From NCBI GenBank assembly GCA_022559845.1, contig CM040121.1:511666566-511730565 (forward strand): a stretch of 64,000 nt of DNA, read 5' to 3'. The position numbers were made by a program, and so were the translations under genes. Shown here piece by piece: positions 10,272 through 21,886 of the stretch (positions within the stretch are counted from its first letter, which is position 1; each line of letters begins with the position of its first letter). Source of the stretch: Amorphophallus konjac (taxonomy: Eukaryota > Streptophyta > Magnoliopsida > Alismatales > Araceae). Below the pieces are notes generated by a model, which was not told where the DNA came from, ran no database searches, and saw nothing but the letters and a program-made list of their open reading frames with translations.

Positions 10272-13200
10272 TTAGCCTTTGATTGCTGATCGCGGCCGGT
10301 ACGAGATGTCGTAGGCCCCGAGCATAATGGCCCATTTGACGAGTCGACCCGAGGCCTCGGGGTGGGCCAGAATCTTCTTCAATGGCTCGCCGGTCAGCAC
10401 GGTGATGGGGTGCCCCTGGAAGTAGGGTCGGAGGCACCTTGCGGAGGTAACCAACGCTAGCACGAGTTTCTCAGTTGCGGGGTACCTCCGTTCGGCCTCA
10501 TTGAGCACCTTGCTGGTGTAGTAGACCGGTCTTTCGATTCCTGAGTCATTTCTGACTAGGACCGAGCTGACCGTGGATGGCGTCGCCGAGAGGTAGAGCA
10601 GCAAGACTTCGCCTGGGACAGGCTTGGAGAGCACCGGTGGCGAAGTCAGGAACTTCTTAAGCTCGGCGAATGCTGTCTGGCACTCCTCATCCCATGCGAA
10701 CGTAGCAGATGCTAGCTTGGGTCCCCTCATCAGTTTGAAGAAGGGCAAGCATCGTTCGGCCGCATGGGACAGGATACAGGTGAGAGCGGCGACACGCCCT
10801 GCCAGACGCTGAACGTCTTTAATGCATGTGGGCGGGCGCATGTCCAGGATGGCCTGGACTTTGTCGGGGTTGGCTTCGATCCCTCGCTGAGTGACCAGGA
10901 AACCCAGGAACTTTCCGGATTTTACTCCAAAGGCGCACTTGGTGGGGTTGAGCTTCATGTTATACTTCAGGAGGGTGCCGAAGGTTTCGGCAAGGTCGGT
11001 GAAGTGGTCTTGGGCCTTGGGGGTCTTGATGAGCATGTCGTCAATGTAAGCCTCGACGTTCCGACCTAGCTGTCCCTCGAACATGTGATTTACCAGTCGC
11101 TGATATGTGGCTCCGGCGTTGTTCAACCCGAAGGGCATCTGGGTGTAGCAGTACACGCCGCAGTCGGTGATGAAGGCGGTCTTCTCGAGATCTTCTGGAT
11201 TCATTCTCATCTGGTGATAACCCGAATAGGCATCCAAGAAACTGAGTATCTCGTTGCCCGAGGTTGAATCAACCAATTGGTCGATGCTCGGTAGCGGATA
11301 GTAGTCCTTGGGGGTAGCCTTATTCAGATCGGTGAAGTCCACGCACATTCGCCATTTGCCTGTGGCTTTTGGCACCAGGACGACATTGGCTAGCCACGTA
11401 GGGTACAGGACAGGTCTGAAGAGGCCAGTCTCTTGTCCCTTGGTGACCTGCGCCTTGATGATCACCTGCTTCTCGGGCGCATGCTTCCTTCTCCGTTGCT
11501 GTACGGGCCTCACGGTGGGGTCGAGGCAGAGCTTGTGCATCACGGTCTTCTCTGGTATGCCAGGGAGTTGATCATCGGACCAAGCAAAGACCTGGATGTA
11601 CTCAGAAAGAAATTTCTTGTATTGCTGCTGTTCCTTGGGTGGTAGGTCGGCTCCGATCCTTAATCCGAGGGCCGGGTCATCGTTTAGGAATACCGTTAGT
11701 AATTCGCCACCGGGCTCGGCGGTTACGGTCTTCCCTTCGATTCCCTTGGGGCCCTTTTCCTTCCCGTCTGGCCTTGAGGCTTCCACCGAGATGTTGTAGC
11801 ACCTTCTAGCCGTGGCCTGGTTACCTCGGACTTCCCCCAACCCATTTTTGGTGGGAAACTTCATTTTCTGGTGATAGGTAGATGGTACGGCCTTTATTCG
11901 GCTGAGAATTTTCTGGCCGAAAATGGCGTTGTACGCTATCATACCCTTGATCACTATGAAGTCCACCATGACCGTAACGATTTTGGGTGGGGCGCCGATG
12001 GTGACCGGTAGGCTTAGGGCTCCCTCGGGGTAGGTGGCCAGGCCGTTAAACCCGCAAAGGGGTGTTCGGATCGGGCGGAGTTTGGATGGGTCTTCCCCCA
12101 TCTTGAGAAAACAGTCATAAGATAATACATCGGGGGCGCTCCCATTGTCAATCAGAATTCTATCTACGTTACAATGGTTTATTGTGGCCGAGATAACGAG
12201 GGCATCATCATGCGGGGTGTTCAGCCCTTCCAGGTCTTGGTCGGAGAAGACTATGACCTCGGGCTCCCTCGGCGGGCCCCCTGAGGGCTCTAAGACCCGA
12301 CTGGCCCGCTCGGCATGACGCTTCCTTCCTCGGCTGGTGTCACCGCCCGACGCCGTGCCTCCAGAGATGACATTGATGTGGACCCCTCGGGGGGCGTTGT
12401 CGATCTCTTCGGCGGCGTCTCGGTCTTCTTTGCGCCCGGCTGCAAACCGGGCCAGGTGCCCCTGACGGATGAGACGCTCGATCTCGTCCTGGAGCTGGTG
12501 GCAGTCACCGGTGTGGTGCCCGTGGTCACCGTGGAACAGGCAATGCCTGTCGCGCTTGCGGTTCTTCGATCTCATTGGTTCGGGCTGGCGGAGGAGTCCC
12601 GAGTCTTTGATGTCTTCATAGATCTCGTAGACTGGCGCGGTCAACGGGGTGTACCGCTCATACTTCCGTTTGCGCTCTCCTTCCCGATCGCGCTTCTTGC
12701 TCGAGCCAGGGTTTGGCTCGGAGGCCCGCTTCTCGTCCCCCTCCCGACCCGAGCCGGTTGTGTCTCGGCAGGCGCTGAGTACTTCTTCGCACTCGGCGTG
12801 GCGCAGTGCCAGAGTCACTAGCTCGGCAAGGGTCGAGGGAGGGTGGAGGACCAGTTCGCGGCGGAGATTCTCGTCCCGGGTGCCCCCGGTCAGAGCGGTC
12901 GTGGCCGAGGCCACATCCAGGCGGGGAATTCTGAGGGCTTCCGATTTAAATCGGTGGACATAAGCCCGGAGCCTTTCCCCTTGTGCCTTTTTGAGGGCCA
13001 GGAGCCCCGCTACTGACCTTGGGGGGGCGCTTCCGGCGAAGCTCTCCTTGAAGACTCGCCCGAATTGCCTGAAGTCCAGGATGGACCCAGGGGCGAGAGC
13101 CCGGAACCATGCCTGAGCGCCTTGGACCAGGGTGGCAGCAAAGGCTCGGCATTTAATAGGATCTGGTGTTCCATGCAGAGTCACCAGGGCGTCGAAGCTG

Positions 13201-13283
13201 TCGTAGTGGTCGGCTGGGTCGCCCTGGCCATCATAGAGCTTGAAGGTCGGAATGGAGGTTCTGGGAGACACCTCTGCCTTCAA
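10272..13283 (-). pseudogene. gag-pol: Tat-type gag-protease-reverse transcriptase-RNase H polyprotein frame
   Basis: 1003 open codons; the annotated start is a TTG and the frame stays open upstream (...RLRDFKRRFAEQERALRALQ). Residues 1-190: retrotransposon gag domain (capsid). About 247-262: variant zinc knuckle HCLFHGDHGHHTGDC. About 375-385: aspartic protease motif LIDNGSAPDVL (Asn where DTGS is usual, as in many Tat elements). About 620-760: reverse transcriptase with MCVDFTDLNKA and catalytic YIDDM at about 745-749 (11035-11049). About 900-1003: first RNase H portion. The frame ends at a nonsense TAA where the family reads through to integrase. Gag and pol are in one frame with no visible stop between them. 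Confidence 0.92.
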
Positions 13284-13911
13284 GATGTATTCGGAGAAAG
13301 GGGATTTCTCCTCGTCCTCCGGGAAAGAGGTTTTCTGCAGGGCGCGGAGGGCGCGCTCTTGCTCTGCAAAACGTCTTTTGAAATCCCTCAGTCGGAGGGA
13401 TAGTTTCGGCTGCGGTCGTGCTGTGGGACTGGGGGGAGCGTCGTGGCGATCTCCAGGAACGCCAGCACTCGGGCGTGGAGGCCTCGCCCCCTGTTTCCCT
13501 TTTCTGGGCGTGGAGGAAGCCTCTTGCTCCGGAGGTGGAGCTTGCGAGGGTCCTCCTGCGTTGTTGCGGATGAGCTGCTGACCGCGGAGGGTGAAGCGGC
13601 CCCCAGCGGTATGCTGGGACGCACTTCAACGGGGGGGGGCTCCCAGACGGGGCGCGGGACCTGGCATCCCTTGCCGCCTGGGCCCTCATGAGCTCCACGA
13701 GGATGTCAAGCTTCTTATTGAGGGCCTGGAAGACCTCGTCGCCACCGTTGGGGGGTGCCCCCGTCGCCGGCGGAGGGGGTGGCGGTCCGTTGGTGGGGAC
13801 GCTGGCGTTGGAGGGAGGGTTCTGCGAGGCCCTAGAGGGGCCATCTCCTGCCTCCACCACGGCCTTACCCCTCTCGGCGGCGGACCTCCTCCCTGAGCTT
13901 CTTCTCACCAT
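13284..13911 (-). pseudogene. gag: Tat-type gag N-terminus, frameshifted
   Basis: The likely start is ATG at 13911 (MVRRSSGRRSAAERGKAVVE), 24 nt downstream of the primer binding site. The first ~95 codons include a Pro-rich stretch and a helix (ALNKKLDILVELMRAQAARD). A run of nine C (G on plus, 13631-13639) lies near the point where the frame changes. By about 13400 the gag-like frame (LRDFKRRFAEQERALRALQ) is the one that continues into the main polyprotein. At least one frameshift therefore separates the start from the rest. The homopolymer could also be a sequencing error. Confidence 0.7.
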
Positions 13912-13934
13912 CTTGGCTCTTCGTGTGTTTCCCA

Positions 13935-13946
13935 CAGACGACGCCA
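13935..13946 (-). other. Primer binding site of the Tat-type element
   Basis: Minus-strand TGGCGTCGTCTG starts two bases after the 5' LTR ends (CTTCA-TC-TGGCG). This sequence, followed by TGGGAAAC, is the usual form in plant Tat elements. The exact tRNA was not determined. Confidence 0.85.
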
Positions 13947-13948
13947 GA

Positions 13949-14725
13949 TGAAGAGGCGAAATCTCGCGCTGTGTCCTGAGCGGGCTGTGGATCACCAGAA
14001 GATGAACTGCAAGACTGGGAAACGTATCAGAGGGCCCAGGGGGTTTCCTGGGGAAAAACCCTCCGATGGCTAAGTCAGTAGAGCTGTGGTGGAAGCAATA
14101 ATGGGGAGGAGAAAAACTAGTGCGCGAGATTCCTCTCCACCAGAGGGTGAAGCGGATTGCTCAGGAGTTTGGTTGTATGAGTACCTTAATGGCTCTCTCC
14201 TTCCATCGGAGGATATCCCTGGTTTAAATAGTGTGCCGCCTTCAGGAGTCCTGCAAGCTGAGGGGTCTCCGGCGGGAGTTACGTCCTCAACGTGGGCTTT
14301 CATGGCTTTATCGTGGGAACGTTATCGCCTTGAAGTCCGGCGGCTTCTTGATTCCCCTGTCCGTTGGGGACTCTTAACGGCAGCACGAACGGCTAATGCC
14401 TGGTCTGGCCGAGCTTCTGAAACGCCAGCCCTGTCCAGGCGATGTGCATAGCTCGGCGAAAGAGGGGTCGGATAGGTCGGCTAATGCCTGTCTCTCCCGG
14501 GCGGGGAGACGGCTTGGGCTGGACCCTCCTTGTGACCTGACCATCACTCGGGCCCTCCGAGCCTAGGGGCCGCCAGGGAGAGTTGGTTCCTCGAGTGTTT
14601 GTTGATTGGGCTTTTCTTTCCTGAGTGGGCCCTGTGGGCTGTCACTCAGGTGAGCTTACCTCGTTGGACCCTGTTGGGTCTTGTTGGGCTACTCTTTGGG
14701 TGGGCTACAGAAATCCCCCTCTCCA
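13949..14725 (-). repeat. 5' LTR of the Tat-type element
   Basis: 777 bp, matching 3623-4397 with scattered differences. It contains the promoter for the minus-strand transcript; a TATA-like TATTTAAA (minus strand) is near 14220. It is followed by the AGGTG duplication at 14726. Confidence 0.95.
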
Positions 14726-14730
14726 AGGTG
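14726..14730. repeat. Target-site duplication AGGTG, right copy
   Basis: Exact match to 3618-3622. The interrupted gag resumes on either side. Confidence 0.95.
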
Positions 14731-16161
14731 GATGCCGAGGGGTATGTTATGGAAAAGCGGGTTGTGGAGATTGCGGAGACGGAAGTGGGGGTTACATAGG
14801 CAAGGTTACATGGCTAGTGGGTGGACTAGACGACGGCGCAAGAGCGGGAATATAGTGGATGGCATCCACTTGCTCGGGGTGTGGTGTTTCCTTGACCGAG
14901 GGTGGAGACGGATATGGGTATGAGGAGATGGGAGGCTGACTCATGGAGGGTTGGTATGCGGGAGTGTACGGATATGTAGAAGCGGGAGGTTGACTTGTGG
15001 AGGGATATGTGGCGGAAGGCTGACTTATGGCGGGCTGACTCATGGGAGTGTAGGTTGGCTTGTGAAGGGTGAGGTGTAAGTGGATGGGGATGGTGGAGAC
15101 TCAGGGTCAAGGGAACTTTGGATTTGTTGGCGAATGAAGCGGGCTCGGTTGTATAATTGTTGCCAGGAGGTGATGTCATTGAGGGCCAAGATGAAGTGAT
15201 ACTCGGGCGTTGCATTAGATATCAACATCTTAATCAGCTCCTGCTCCGGAATGTGCCCCGGGACCTGTGCGGCGAGGCAACACCAGCGATCGGCAAGGGT
15301 AGAGAACTCTTCTTCGGGCTTCATCTTCTCATGGGCCAAATCCACCACAGAATACTTGGGCCCAACCTGGTCCTTAAACTACTGAATGAACTTGTCTTGT
15401 ACGGCTTGAAAATTCACAATCTGCTCTTGCGACAGTGAGAAGAACCAATCCCTAGCCGGGCCTTCCAAAGATAGACCGAATAGACTGGCCATTAAGCGTT
15501 GGTCATGTCGAAACTGGGCCAACTCATAAACGAACTCCTTTAAGTTCACATAAGGGTCACCGACTCCACCATAACGATGATATGTGAGAATTTGTGAAGA
15601 TGGTGGAAGCCGAAGATTTTGAAATGCGAATGGAACACTTAAGGAAGATTTGGGATCAGTTTGATGTTGGAGTTCATCAAGCTGGCGTTGGGTTTGAGCA
15701 ATCATCTATTGGGTAGGGAGAGATCGAGAAGAATATGGGCCAACTTGAGCAAGAGGTTGTGAATTTGGCCCAGGATGATAATGGGCCGGATAAGAAGATC
15801 CGAGCTGAGAAGAATAAGGAAGGCCCATTCCGAGAATGAAAGGATATGTGGGCCTGGAGGAAACGTTGGCATATGGGCTGAATGGGCCAGCATCATATGA
15901 AGGAGAAGAAAGAGGCCCATGAAGGGAAGATGGCCCATTATGAAAAGAAGGCCCATTAAAATGAGATGCAATGAGACGTTGGGCATGGGCCTGGTCTATT
16001 TGGCGAACAAGGCTTGATAAGTGGGCCATGAGATTAGCATGTTCTTCAGATGAGTCAGAAGGACCACGGGAAGACGGGCCCGCGTGGGAAGGGGATTCCA
16101 TGTGGGGATAGGAGGAAGATTGGGAAGAAGAATGATATAAGGGGTTGGAATGATGCTCCAT
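14731..16161 (-). pseudogene. gag: Ogre-like Ty3 gag, N-terminal and capsid part (broken)
   Basis: The start is ATG 16161 (MEHHSNPLYHSSSQ). The first ~150 residues are Ser/Pro/His/Gly-rich. Then comes a retrotransposon gag capsid domain: YGGVGDPYVNLKEFVYELAQ, RLMASLFGLSLEGPARDWFF, EEEFSTLADRWCCLAAQVP and PEYHFILALNDITSWQQLYN, close in pattern to Ogre/TatI gag. One frame covers 16161-15040 with two in-frame TAG codons (near 15706 and 15379), both after a Gln codon and probably former CAG. After 15040 the frame shifts and a Pro/Ser/Tyr-rich stretch (14792-15043) leads to the Tat insertion. The coding sense resumes at 3622. It would package genomic RNA in a virus-like particle; now inactive. Confidence 0.8.
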
Positions 16162-17782
16162 GAGGGCAAATGGAGACTTAATACAAGGATATCAAGGAAA
16201 ATACAAGTGGTTAAGTAAGCGCTTAATGGGCTTGAGGACAAGCGGGGGCTGACCCACTAATGCAAAGACCAAGGGACAACAGACCAAGGGACAATGGACT
16301 AGATAATGGACAGACCAAATGGACTGACCTAAGTGGGCCTAATAACAACGAAACATGTGGATGATGATGGAATGCAACACAAACACCACTAATGGGCTTG
16401 GACGAGCCCAAACAACACAAACAATGCAATGTGAGAGTTTTCACCCAAGTCAAACAAGGTTATATGATGGGAGATATTTTAGGGGTTTTAAGAGACCTTT
16501 TAATGATTTGAATTAAGAATAATTCTCTCAAGATAGGAATCCTATGGGAATAAGGTCCAAACTTTGGGTTGACTAAGGGTAATTCCCTCACACGTATTCA
16601 AATACAAGCCTAAGGGGAGGAAAAGGTACAACCGGCCCGGCGTCCGTGTGGGAATCCACGGCTCACGGGGAGTTACGGAGGTCCCGGATAAGATCACCCA
16701 GTCGACCCCAAGGAATATGGAGGCGAGAGGATCACTTACCAAGGTAGGAATGTAACTATGATATGCAATGCATGGCCCTATGTGTACCGGAGTGCATGCA
16801 AAAATCTCGCATAAAAGTGAAAAATGAAGACAAGGTTTAATCATGCAAACACGATCAAATGCATGCAAATCATATATGAAAATGAACTTAATACAAAGAC
16901 AACAATGTAGGATCAGAAACAATCACAAATAGAACTCGTGAGGTAAAGAAATCACCAATGCAAAGCGTACATGTGAGTTTGCCCCTGAACCTGCATGCAG
17001 ATGTTATACACAAAATGCTAAAATGGAGACAAGATTTGACTATGCAAACGTGACCAAAATAATGCAAATAAATAATGGATAGAAAGACAATACAACGGTC
17101 TACACAATGGGCCCAAGAACAGAGCAATCCGACCCCAGGAGGTCAATCAAATCGTCTAAGAAAGTTGCCGCCGTGAGCCTATGCGCAGACTGCATGCAGA
17201 TTTTATGCACAAAATGCTAAAATGATGATAATATTTAACTAAGCAAATGTGACCCAAATGATGCAAATAAACTATGGATGGAAAGATAATACAAAGGACT
17301 ACCCAGTGGAACAAAAATCAGCACAATCAGATGTCAGGAAGGCAATAAAATCATCAATCAAAGTCATACCTGTGAACCTATCCCTGAGCCTGCCTGTAGA
17401 CTTTATGTAGAAAACTCAAAAAGTATGACAATATTAGACTATGCAAATGTGACCCAAATAATACAAATAAGATATGGATGGAAAGACAATACAAAGGGCT
17501 ATCCAATGGAACAAACATCAGTGCAATCGGACCCCGAGATCAAAAGGTATGTCTCAACGAACAGGGCCCTGTGAGCACGCGCACAGAAACTACCAGAATC
17601 CGTAAGTGGTCTACCAAATGTCCATTTTTGTGTCGCTTGCAGTCTACCAGAAGACCGCTAGGCCACCAGAGCCCTTAAAACGCCCAAAACAGTGGGAGAA
17701 TGGAGAAAATACTACCTAAACATGAACATGCACACACCCAACATACAAAAGAGCGTGAAAACAAATGTGATGGGCATTGGCG
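16162..17782 (-). other. Long untranslated leader of the Ogre-like element
   Basis: About 1.6 kb between primer binding site and gag ATG, with no supported reading frame. Includes a short direct repeat of ACCAAGGGACAA (16268-16295) and the ~200-bp tandem repeat listed separately. Long leaders are common in Ogre-type elements. Confidence 0.6.
16790..17560. repeat. About 200-bp tandem repeat in the leader, 3-4 diverged copies
   Basis: Landmarks recur about 200 bp apart: the segment GCATGCAGATGTTATACAC near 16993 and its relatives near 17192 and 17393, each followed by CAAAATGCTAAAATG-like and GACTATGCAAA(T/C)GTGACC-like phrases. An earlier diverged copy begins near 16790. Confidence 0.75.
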
Positions 17783-17799
17783 TCCCACCGTGATCGCCA
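17783..17799 (-). other. Primer binding site of the Ogre-like element
   Basis: Minus-strand TGGCGATCACGGTGGGA lies six bases downstream of the LTR end. TGGCGAYYNC-type sites are typical of Ogre-like elements. The same word recurs inside the LTR itself at 17897-17909. Confidence 0.65.
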
Positions 17800-18531
17800 A
17801 AAAATTGTGGATTATTTAATAGTTCTACCCCGCCCCCTTAAACTAAAACATGCATAAAGTGTGAATCAAAGGATGATGAATAGATGAGGAATGCATACCG
17901 TGATCGCCACCAAGGTTTCAACAACGTCGAAAGGATGAAGAGATCAAAAGATGGCGCCGTGTACCTTAAAAAAAGAAGATGATTACGCTTGACAACGGGG
18001 TGTGGGAGCGATGTAGATTCAAACCTCCTCGCCTTCCAGCCAGCTAGAAGAAGAGGGCTTCACATTCATATCACGCTCTCCTGTGAAATAAAGTCAAAAC
18101 ACAAAGGCAAAAACCCATTAGAAACTATAAGTGTAGTATCAATCTCGCAATGATAAAGTAGGGGTAGAAATTGAGGGTAAACTCACCGGGGGGAGATTTT
18201 TAACCCCTGTGGAAGGGTGCAAATAATAGGTGTGTGTGTTGTGATGAGAATAAGACAAAGATATGATAAAATCATGCAGAACAACTGCGGGAAACGTGCA
18301 TGCAAAACGGGGAAAAACGCATGTGTAGTAGAAAAATAGTATTTTGTGATGATTTGAAAAATTGGGAGATGAATAACTAAGAGTATAGACCATGAAATTA
18401 AGTCCAAAAAGATGCAATGGAAAGTCAATACTTCCCTCTTCAAGCTAGAGTCGAAGGATTGAGTCGACGGTGCAGCATGGCTTCGCCCCGAGTTGAAGAA
18501 GAGGCCCCCGTCGCCACTGCAAACTGGGCAG

Positions 18532-18540
18532 TTTATATAG
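18532..18540 (-). promoter_or_regulatory. TATA box of LTR A
   Basis: Minus-strand CTATATAAA is followed downstream by the block conserved with LTR B, as expected for a transcription start about 30 bp away. Confidence 0.6.
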
Positions 18541-18926
18541 AGTTTGCAGAAAAGCCTGATCTTCCTCTCACAATTTTTGGAGATATAGTCCAAGATAAAT
18601 TGAGTTCTATAGATCAAACTCGAGATAATAATAAGGACAAAAGATAGGAACAAGCGGGACTCGATTTGGAAGTGGATTCTAGAAGTTATGACTCTTGGAA
18701 GGTAGGCCCATCACATAGAAAAACAGAGTGACTTGAACTAGGATGCATAAACCCAGAATTTACGACCATGATTTCGAGAGATATAGCCAATGAAAATTCT
18801 GGTTCTATGGATCAAACTCAAGATAATACAAAGGGCAAGAGATAGAAACAAATAGGGATCAATTTGGAGTAATTTTCTAGAAGATATCACTCTTGGCAGA
18901 TGGCCACGTCGGATAGAAAATGGATA

Positions 18927-19059
18927 GAGTCCAGCGCATGCTGGACTCTTTTCCCAGCCTAGCGGTCGGTCGACCGACCGCTTCTTCGACCGACTGCTAG
19001 GGAAGAAACGGTAGGTCAACTGACCGTTTGCAACAGCAAACGATCGTTTGAACGACCGT
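18927..19059. repeat. Inverted-repeat modules in U3 of LTR A
   Basis: A 9-bp-arm hairpin (GAGTCCAGC-GCAT-GCTGGACTC) is at 18927-18948. Three 20-nt modules with 6-bp arms and 8-nt spacers lie at 18962-18981 (GCGGTCGGTCGACCGACCGC), 19008-19027 and 19040-19059. The last two start 32 bp apart. Confidence 0.85.
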
Positions 19060-19301
19060 TTTCACCCAGATTGCGTAGTTCGGCCTCCGGACGCCCATTT
19101 GAGCTCCGAATGGACCCGGAATGGACCTGAAAGTTGGGGAATCAAAGATAGATGCTTCCAAGACTAAATGGGCTTGAAAAATGGCCAAGATATGGGCTTG
19201 TGATAGGCTCAAAGAAGGGTCCAAAACAATGGTTAATTTAGGGCATCATGGGGATAGATAAGAGAAATAACCCGACTTATGGGCTAAAATGGGTGTCAAC
19301 A

Positions 19302-20440
19302 GTTTGTTTATTGGCTCAGACAGAATGTCAGTTGCCAAAGAGGTTTGTTTTCATCGACATAAACTGGAGGCTATTGCCAAAGGAGATTTGTTCATTGGCA
19401 TGGACGAAAGGTCCAATGCCAGAGGACGTTGTTCATATGTATAGATAGAATGTCAAATGTCCGAAAGAGGTTTCTTCATTGGAATAACCTAGAGGCTAGT
19501 ACTAAAGGAAGTTTGTTCGTTGGTATGGACGGAGGTATAATGCCAGAGGTTTTTTATCGGCATAGTTAGAATGTCAAATGCCAAAAGGATTTTTTTTGTA
19601 CAGAAGAGTACCCACCACTTCAGTGAAGGGATGAGGGGATCACTCCACCGCACCAACCACAAAGGTCAATTTTTTATTAATTAAAAAAATCAAATAATAC
19701 AAGATTATTAAGTAGGACCAAAGAAAGGGCACCCAAAAGGGTTTGTTTCTTAGCATAGACGGAAGGTCGGACGCCAAAAGAGTTTGTTTATTGTCATAGA
19801 TGAAATGCCAGTGTCAAAAGAGTTGGTTCATTGGCATAGATGAAAGATCCATGCCAAAGGATGGTTTGTTCGTTGGCATTGATGGAATGCCAATGTCAAA
19901 GTAGTTGGTTCATTGGCATGGACGGAAAGTCCAATACCAGAGGTTTTTATCAGCATAGATAGAAAATGCCCAACTTAGGTTTATTCATTGGAGTAACTTG
20001 GAGGCCAATACCAAAGGAAATTTATTCATTGGCATGGACGGAAGGTCTAATGCCAAATGTTTTTATCGGCATAGACATAATGTCAAATGTCCAAAAGTGG
20101 TTTCTTCATTGGAATAATCTGGAGGCTAGTACCACAGAAGATTTGTTCATTAGCATGGACGAAAATTCCAATACCAGAGGTTTTTATCAACACAGAGAGA
20201 ATGTCAAATACCCAAAAGAGATTTGTTTATTCGAGTAACCTGAAGGCTAGTACCAAAGGAAATTTTTTCATTGGCATGGATGGAAGGTCCAATGCCAGAG
20301 GTTTTTTTCCGGCATTGACAGAATGTCAAATGTCCAAAAGGGGTTTGTTCATTGGGGTAACCTAGAGGCTAGTACCAAAAGAGATTTACGATGCTGGGGG
20401 GTTTTTAATCGGCACAAACAGAGTGTCAAATGCCCAGAAG
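19302..20440. repeat. About 122-bp tandem array with embedded hairpins
   Basis: Landmark GAGGCTAGTACCA-like phrases sit near 19998, 20120, 20242 and 20364, giving a ~122-bp period. A more disturbed part between 19560 and 19960 has ~60-bp half units. Each unit holds two hairpins: GGCATGGAC-GGAAG-GTCC(A)ATGCC, and GGCATAGAC-AGAAT-GTC(AA)ATGCC. No gene. Confidence 0.85.
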
Positions 20441-21124
20441 TCCATGTAATATAGTTGTAGGGAATGAAAGTGAACTTGTCTTTTTTTGAATTTTGCTGTA
20501 TGGAATGACCATTTTTCTTATTTTATTCGCCTTATCAGATCAAGTGCCCTTTCGGGTTTTCGCCAGATCTGACCTCCTCTAGCTTTTGCCTACATGCCCT
20601 TTCAGGTTTTCATGTAGCGGGGTTCTCAATTTTACCCATGGCACCCTTTCCTATTTTTACCATGACTGGGTTTTAGCTCTTATTACCCTTGCTCGGTGAG
20701 GAATCCAAACAAGTCTAGCAGGACACCTCAATTTTAAGCCCCCTTTTATTTATTTATTCATAAAGACTGAAATATCACCGTGGGAAGCCCAAAAATGAGA
20801 AGAGGGATCCATCACACACTTCTCAATCTATCAAAGGAGAATGGATTTTATTCACTGGTTGCAGCATGAGGTTGATAACCAGGAAGGGTAGATCTATCAG
20901 CATAAGTCAAAGGTTGGTACCAAGAAGATGGTTTGTTCGTTGGCTTAGACGGAAGGTCCAATACTAGAGGATATGTTCATACATTGGCTCAAATGCCAAA
21001 GGGTTTAATCATTGGCATGAGCCCAAAGTTGGTGCCAAAGGGGGGAAAGTTTGTTCAATGGCTCAGATAGAGGGTCATGGCAAGAGGGATATATTTCATC
21101 GGTTCAGGAAAGATGTCAGAAGGC
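20441..21124. other. Gene-free retroelement remnant
   Basis: No reading frame. Three related phrases occur in a row (GCCCTTTCGGGTTTTCGCC near 20547, GCCCTTTCAGGTTTTCATG near 20597, CACCCTTTCCTATTTTTACC near 20642). The array motif reappears weakly at 20930-21120. Confidence 0.45.
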
Positions 21125-21336
21125 TGTAGGCATGAAAATGCACCCACGAAATGAAAAGAAAGATAATATGAGACGATGAGGAAATAGGCGATAAAAGATA
21201 AGAAAGGGAATGTACCGTGATCGCCAGCGAGGCCTAGCAACATAAATAAGAGTAATAGCACCTAATAAAATATGCTATGTACCTTGGACATGAAGAAGCC
21301 AGCCAGAAAGAAGGCGAGCAAAGGCTGGCGGAGAAT

Positions 21337-21388
21337 GCGGTCACTGTAGTGACCGCATCAATCTAAACACGGCCTCTATGGTCACCGT
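21337..21388. repeat. Doublet of 20-nt inverted-repeat modules in LTR B
   Basis: GCGGTCACTGTAGTGACCGC at 21337-21356 (9-bp arms if the inner bases are counted) and ACGGCC-N8-CACCGT at 21369-21388, 32 bp apart by start. The second lies in a wider hairpin with 11-bp perfect arms (21362-21372 and 21385-21395). Confidence 0.9.
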
Positions 21389-21877
21389 GTTTAGACAAAG
21401 AGTGCGGGAGATGAAGATTGACATCTTCCTCGCTTTCCAGTCATCCAGAGATCAAGGGTCTTGTGCTCTAGACCTGTCGGACATGCAAAACAAAGTAAAG
21501 AAGAGAAAACAAACCTAATTAGAACTATAATTATGGAGTATCTATCCCTTATGTAGAGTAAACATGAAAAAGGAAGGGAAAATACGTGGGATGGGTTTTT
21601 AACACCTATTTTGGGAAAAGAGTCGGTGTGTGTTGTGTGTGTGATACAGAGAAACGCCGTAAAAAGAAATAGAATATAATGCATGCAATGTTGTCATTAA
21701 AAGAATAGTGTGAATAGAAGAGAGAGAATAATGAAGAAGAATATAAAACCCTAAGAGAAAAGAGAGCGCATGATGCTTCCCTCGTTAGCTGGGGTCGAAG
21801 GAGTGAATCGACAGTGCAGTATGGCTTCGCCCCAAGCCCAAAGTCGCCTTCCCTTGGAACCCTAGGCCATAGGGGAC

Positions 21878-21886
21878 TATTTATAG
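21878..21886 (-). promoter_or_regulatory. TATA box of LTR B
   Basis: Minus-strand CTATAAATA, at the same place relative to the conserved GGCTTCGCCCC block as in LTR A. Confidence 0.6.

Larger units (their letters stand above)
3623..14725 (-). mobile_element. Complete Tat-type Ty3/Gypsy retrotransposon with antisense gene
   Basis: An 11.1-kb element with TG...CA LTRs, 5-bp target duplication, primer binding site, polypurine tract, gag-pol on the minus strand and an extra gene on the opposite strand between integrase and 3' LTR. That layout is known from plant Tat-lineage elements such as RIRE2, Grande and Retand. The two LTRs differ by a few percent by eye, so it is much younger than the Ogre-like element it sits in. 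It is GC-rich compared with its surroundings. Frameshifts in gag and before integrase, plus two nonsense codons in pol, make it non-autonomous. Confidence 0.95.
17806..19301 (-). repeat. 5' LTR of the Ogre-like element (LTR A)
   Basis: 1496 bp. On the minus strand it begins TGTTGACACCCATTTTAGCC and ends AATCCACA. A primer site lies on its left and there is no polypurine tract on its right, so it is the 5' LTR. It shares with LTR B a ~47-bp block (18443-18489) containing TCGAAGGA and GGCTTCGCCCC, and the block with TTTTTAACCCC (18197-18208). It carries inverted-repeat modules near its U3 end. Confidence 0.8.

Noticed and set aside
12290..12821. Plus-strand frames opposite Tat gag-pol (for example 168 codons at 12315-12821)
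   Set aside because: Antisense shadows of a GC-rich pol gene, with no recognisable product.
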